Shown here piece by piece: positions 6,427 through 8,409 of a stretch of DNA of 8,409 bases (within the stretch, counting starts at the first letter, position 1; each line of letters opens with the position of its first letter). The DNA comes from an uncultured Clostridia bacterium. Its GTDB lineage: Bacteria > Bacillota > Clostridia > Oscillospirales > Acutalibacteraceae. The notes below the pieces were generated by a model. The model saw nothing but the letters and a program-made list of their open reading frames with translations. It did no database searches and was not told the origin of the DNA. The stretch is taken from contig CANRDH010000061.1 in the NCBI GenBank assembly GCA_947629295.1, forward strand, positions 1 through 8,409, given 5' to 3'. The translations under genes were made by a program, and so were the position numbers.

Positions 6427-7359
6427 ATGGAAGAATATGTATTAAGAACCCATAATTTATCTAAAAGCTTCGGAGCAAAATTTGCAGTTTCCGACCTTAA
6501 TATTAGTATTCGAAAAGGCGATATTTACGGATTTATCGGTCCGAACGGTTCAGGAAAAACAACTGCCATGAAAACCGTTCTCGGACTGCTTACACCTAAC
6601 AGCGGTACAATAGAGCTCTTCGGAGAGGAAACAAACAGTCGTTCACTCAAGAAAGTCGGCTCGCTGATTGAATCTCCCGGTCTGTATGGGGATTGTACAG
6701 CGTATGAAAATATGAAACGTTTTTCAATTATCAGCGGCGGAGATGATGAGGAGATAAACAGCCTGCTCAATTTTTTCGGTCTTGCAGATGTGGGAAAAAA
6801 GAAGGTCAAGGCTTTCTCGCTCGGAATGAAACAAAGACTCGGAATAGCAGTTGCACTTTTAGGTAAGCCGGAGCTGCTTATACTTGATGAGCCTGTCAAT
6901 GCACTCGATCCCATGGGTATAAAGACTATCAGGGATATGATACTTCAAATAAATAAGGATATGGGCGTTACATTTTTTATTTCAAGTCATCTCTTGGGAG
7001 AACTGGAAAAGATATGTACAGCATACGGTATAATAAGCAAAGGCAGACTCACAGAAGAAATCACTGTTGAGGAATTAAAGTCAATATGTACAAACCGGTT
7101 ATACATAGGATGCGATAAACCGGAGCAGGCAGCAAAGCTTATAAGGGAGAATCTCAATGCTGTCGGCAACATAACAACAGGTACAGATTATATTGAAATT
7201 GCCGTTGATCCCTCACTTAGTTCGGAGATAACCCGGACACTGGTGCTTTCAGGTGTAAATGTAAGTGAGCTAAAAAATATAGGTATAAGCTATGAGGATT
7301 ATTTCCTTAAAAAAATGGGAACATACGATGTGGGAAACGGAATAGGTCAGTATGCCTGA
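6427..7359 (+). CDS. ABC transporter ATP-binding protein, BcrA/lantibiotic-immunity type
   Basis: A 310-residue cytoplasmic ATPase that would power a membrane permease, likely exporting or removing antimicrobial peptides. Seen: Walker A GPNGSGKTT (38-46); IESPGLY at 81-87, where E82 replaces the usual Q-loop glutamine, the E-loop typical of lantibiotic/bacitracin exporters (LanF, BcrA); signature SLGMKQRLG (131-139); Walker B LLILDEP (150-156); D-loop ALD (159-161); switch H188 in SSHLL. The C-terminal 90 residues form the extra domain common in the BcrA group. Start ATG 6427 has AAGGAG seven bases upstream. The stop overlaps the start of the broken permease at 7352 by eight bases, so the ancestral pair was translationally coupled. 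Substrate is unknown: no lantibiotic precursor or two-component system is in the window. Confidence 0.95.
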   Translation: MEEYVLRTHNLSKSFGAKFAVSDLNISIRKGDIYGFIGPNGSGKTTAMKTVLGLLTPNSGTIELFGEETNSRSLKKVGSLIESPGLYGDCTAYENMKRFSIISGGDDEEINSLLNFFGLADVGKKKVKAFSLGMKQRLGIAVALLGKPELLILDEPVNALDPMGIKTIRDMILQINKDMGVTFFISSHLLGELEKICTAYGIISKGRLTEEITVEELKSICTNRLYIGCDKPEQAAKLIRENLNAVGNITTGTDYIEIAVDPSLSSEITRTLVLSGVNVSELKNIGISYEDYFLKKMGTYDVGNGIGQYA

Positions 7360-7495
7360 TTTGCTGCATTTCATTTCCACAACCTTGAATGGGATAATTC
7401 GCCTAAGCTTTTACAGTTTGGATTTAATGTGTGGATTTTTTTGGCTGCAACACCTTATCACTGTCAAAAAGCAAATCCAAAACCAACATTCATAA
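7352..7495 (+). pseudogene. Internally deleted remnant of a first ABC-2 permease
   Basis: A 47-codon ORF, ATG 7352 to TAA 7493-7495, too short to be a permease but keeping both ends of one. Its start (MPDLLHF) matches the start of the intact downstream permease (MSQLLHF), and its residues 35-41 (LITVKKQ) match the end of that protein (residues 268-274). The DNA behind the second match is an exact 20-bp repeat (7454-7473 and 8351-8370) in the same codon phase. About 230 codons of membrane-spanning core are missing. The original stop also appears lost, since the frame reads several codons past it. It overlaps the ATPase stop by eight bases, as an intact coupled permease gene would. Alternatively it is a small functional membrane-associated peptide; I consider decay more likely. 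Confidence 0.7.
7454..7473 (+). repeat. 20-bp direct repeat, copy 1 (matches 8351-8370)
   Basis: Exact match to bases 8351-8370 near the end of the intact permease gene, both encoding LITVKK plus the start of the next codon in the same reading phase. Flanks diverge: six extra bases (CAACAC) just left and changes just right. It marks ancestry or past recombination between the two permease genes. Confidence 0.9.
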
Positions 7496-7552
7496 TGTTC
7501 GTTTTCAGAAACAATTTTACATATGAGTATTTCGTATGAGAGGAGATACGAT

Positions 7553-8383
7553 ATGAGTCAGCTTTTACATTTTCAATTTTACAAGCTTTACAAAAAAACC
7601 ATTGTATATATTCTGTTAGCACTTTTATTCTATGAAACTCTCTCCACACTGGGTAATTTATATAAAATCGGCACTAACGACCTTTCTTTTTCACTGAGCG
7701 TTTTGGGTATGTATTATTCAGGAAGTACATACCTGACGACAAAAGACGTAATATCATCATGTTTTTCCGCTCAGGATTTTATTGTAACGCTTTTGCTGGG
7801 AATATTTATCGGCACTTTTGTTACAGAGGATCGTGTTAAGGGAACAATAAAAACCATATATTCCAAAGGATATTCAAGAGTAAAGATATTTTTTTCAAAA
7901 TATATGGCAGTGCTGTCCGTACCGGCTTTATTTTATCTGCTGATTTTGATAACAAGCTGGGCGGGAGCTTTAGTAATGGGAACAGGAACGAATTCGGAAA
8001 TGTATAGTTTATACTTTGAAAATGTGGATTTTCCGTCCTTTCTGATATTCACTTTTCTCAGATATATAGCTGTTTCCACACTGTATTTTATGATTAGTGA
8101 GTTGGTAAATTCCACCGGCGGTGCAATCGCTCTTAATATATTTACACCGTATATTGTATTTATGATATTAAGCTTATTGGCATATTTATTCCGGTTTAAC
8201 GATAAAATCGTTGAATTTATAACAAACATTATGAGCGATTTTATATTAGCAACAACAGGCTATGTAACAATCAGACCAACCGGCTCCGGCATGACGGAGG
8301 CAATAATATCAGCTGCGGTACTTATCGTTCTGTTCGGAGGGCTTTCGCTGCTTATCACTGTCAAAAAGCAGGTCAAAAACTGA
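7553..8383 (+). CDS. ABC-2 type permease of the exporter
   Basis: A 276-residue integral membrane protein, the membrane half of the exporter powered by the 6427-7359 ATPase. Six hydrophobic segments are visible, near residues 16-36, 73-92, 116-143, 163-185, 189-212 and 248-270. A cytoplasmic stretch between the second and third, TEDRVKGTIKTIYSKGYSR (91-109), has the E...GTIK...R pattern of the coupling region in ABC-2 permeases. It ends in a short basic tail (KKQVKN). Start ATG 7553 has GAGGAG (7540-7545) seven bases upstream; the in-frame ATG at 7523 has no ribosome binding site and would add ten polar residues. The intact BcrA-type systems often use two permeases; here only this one is whole, the other being the remnant at 7352-7495, so it may work as a homodimer. 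Confidence 0.92.
   Translation: MSQLLHFQFYKLYKKTIVYILLALLFYETLSTLGNLYKIGTNDLSFSLSVLGMYYSGSTYLTTKDVISSCFSAQDFIVTLLLGIFIGTFVTEDRVKGTIKTIYSKGYSRVKIFFSKYMAVLSVPALFYLLILITSWAGALVMGTGTNSEMYSLYFENVDFPSFLIFTFLRYIAVSTLYFMISELVNSTGGAIALNIFTPYIVFMILSLLAYLFRFNDKIVEFITNIMSDFILATTGYVTIRPTGSGMTEAIISAAVLIVLFGGLSLLITVKKQVKN
8351..8370 (+). repeat. 20-bp direct repeat, copy 2 (matches 7454-7473)
   Basis: Exact copy inside the last codons of the intact permease (LITVKK, residues 268-273 region). The copies start 897 bp apart, a multiple of three, and are in the same codon phase. Confidence 0.9.
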
Positions 8384-8385
8384 AA

Positions 8386-8409
8386 ACGGTATTATACAAC
8401 AATACCCGT
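8386..8409 (+). terminator. Possible terminator stem after the permease, cut by the window edge
   Basis: ACGGTATT (8386-8393) can pair with AATACCCGT (8401-8409), with one bulged base and a seven-base loop, starting two bases after the permease stop. The bases that would show a T-run lie outside the window, so this is tentative. Confidence 0.35.

Noticed and set aside
6525..6914. 129-codon minus-strand ORF inside the ABC ATPase
   Set aside because: Serine-rich antisense shadow of the Walker A to Walker B region; no independent signals.
7360..7552. Attenuator or regulatory leader between the ATPase and permease genes
   Set aside because: The sequence is better explained by the ends of a deleted permease gene; no convincing terminator/antiterminator stems were seen.

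Overview
The window looks like low-GC Bacillota DNA, probably from a gut-type Clostridia (Ruminococcus/Lachnospiraceae-like). The evidence is A+T-rich intergenic DNA, strong AAGGAG-type ribosome binding sites, an initiator tRNA with encoded CCA, and the protein families present. This placement rests on style and families only; no database search was possible.

Left part, about 1-5904: an integrative mobilizable element (or part of a larger one). Five genes read leftwards on the minus strand: a small excisionase-like HTH protein (4562-4786), a RepA/AAA_25-type P-loop ATPase (3588-4559), a tyrosine integrase (2392-3591), a MobC-like relaxosome protein (1771-2181) and a MobA/VirD2-type relaxase that runs off the left edge (1-1793). 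The first three are tightly coupled: a stop/start junction or GTGA overlap joins each pair. Between integrase and mobC lies about 210 bp packed with inverted repeats, the best candidate for the origin of transfer. A divergent gene (4948-5904) encodes a DUF6076-like protein with a probable four-cysteine zinc site. The shared intergenic region contains two promoters facing away from each other and a repeated TTTACTATA operator-like motif.

Middle, about 5905-6262: a gene-free stretch with an 8-bp tandem repeat, a strong hairpin, three GGGTA-containing repeats and a palindrome, followed by an initiator tRNA-fMet gene on the minus strand with its own consensus promoter and terminator. The 3' end of the tRNA faces the element. 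This is a plausible attachment region, but no duplicated tRNA end is visible inside the window.

Right part, about 6310-8409: presumed host DNA carrying a rightward ABC exporter operon of the bacitracin/lantibiotic-resistance type: a consensus extended -10 promoter, an ATPase with E-loop (6427-7359), and an ABC-2 permease (7553-8383). Between them lies a 47-codon ORF (7352-7495) that keeps the start and the end of a second permease but has lost the middle. It shares an exact in-frame 20-bp repeat with the end of the intact permease. This decayed permease is the clearest feature that an automatic annotation would miss.
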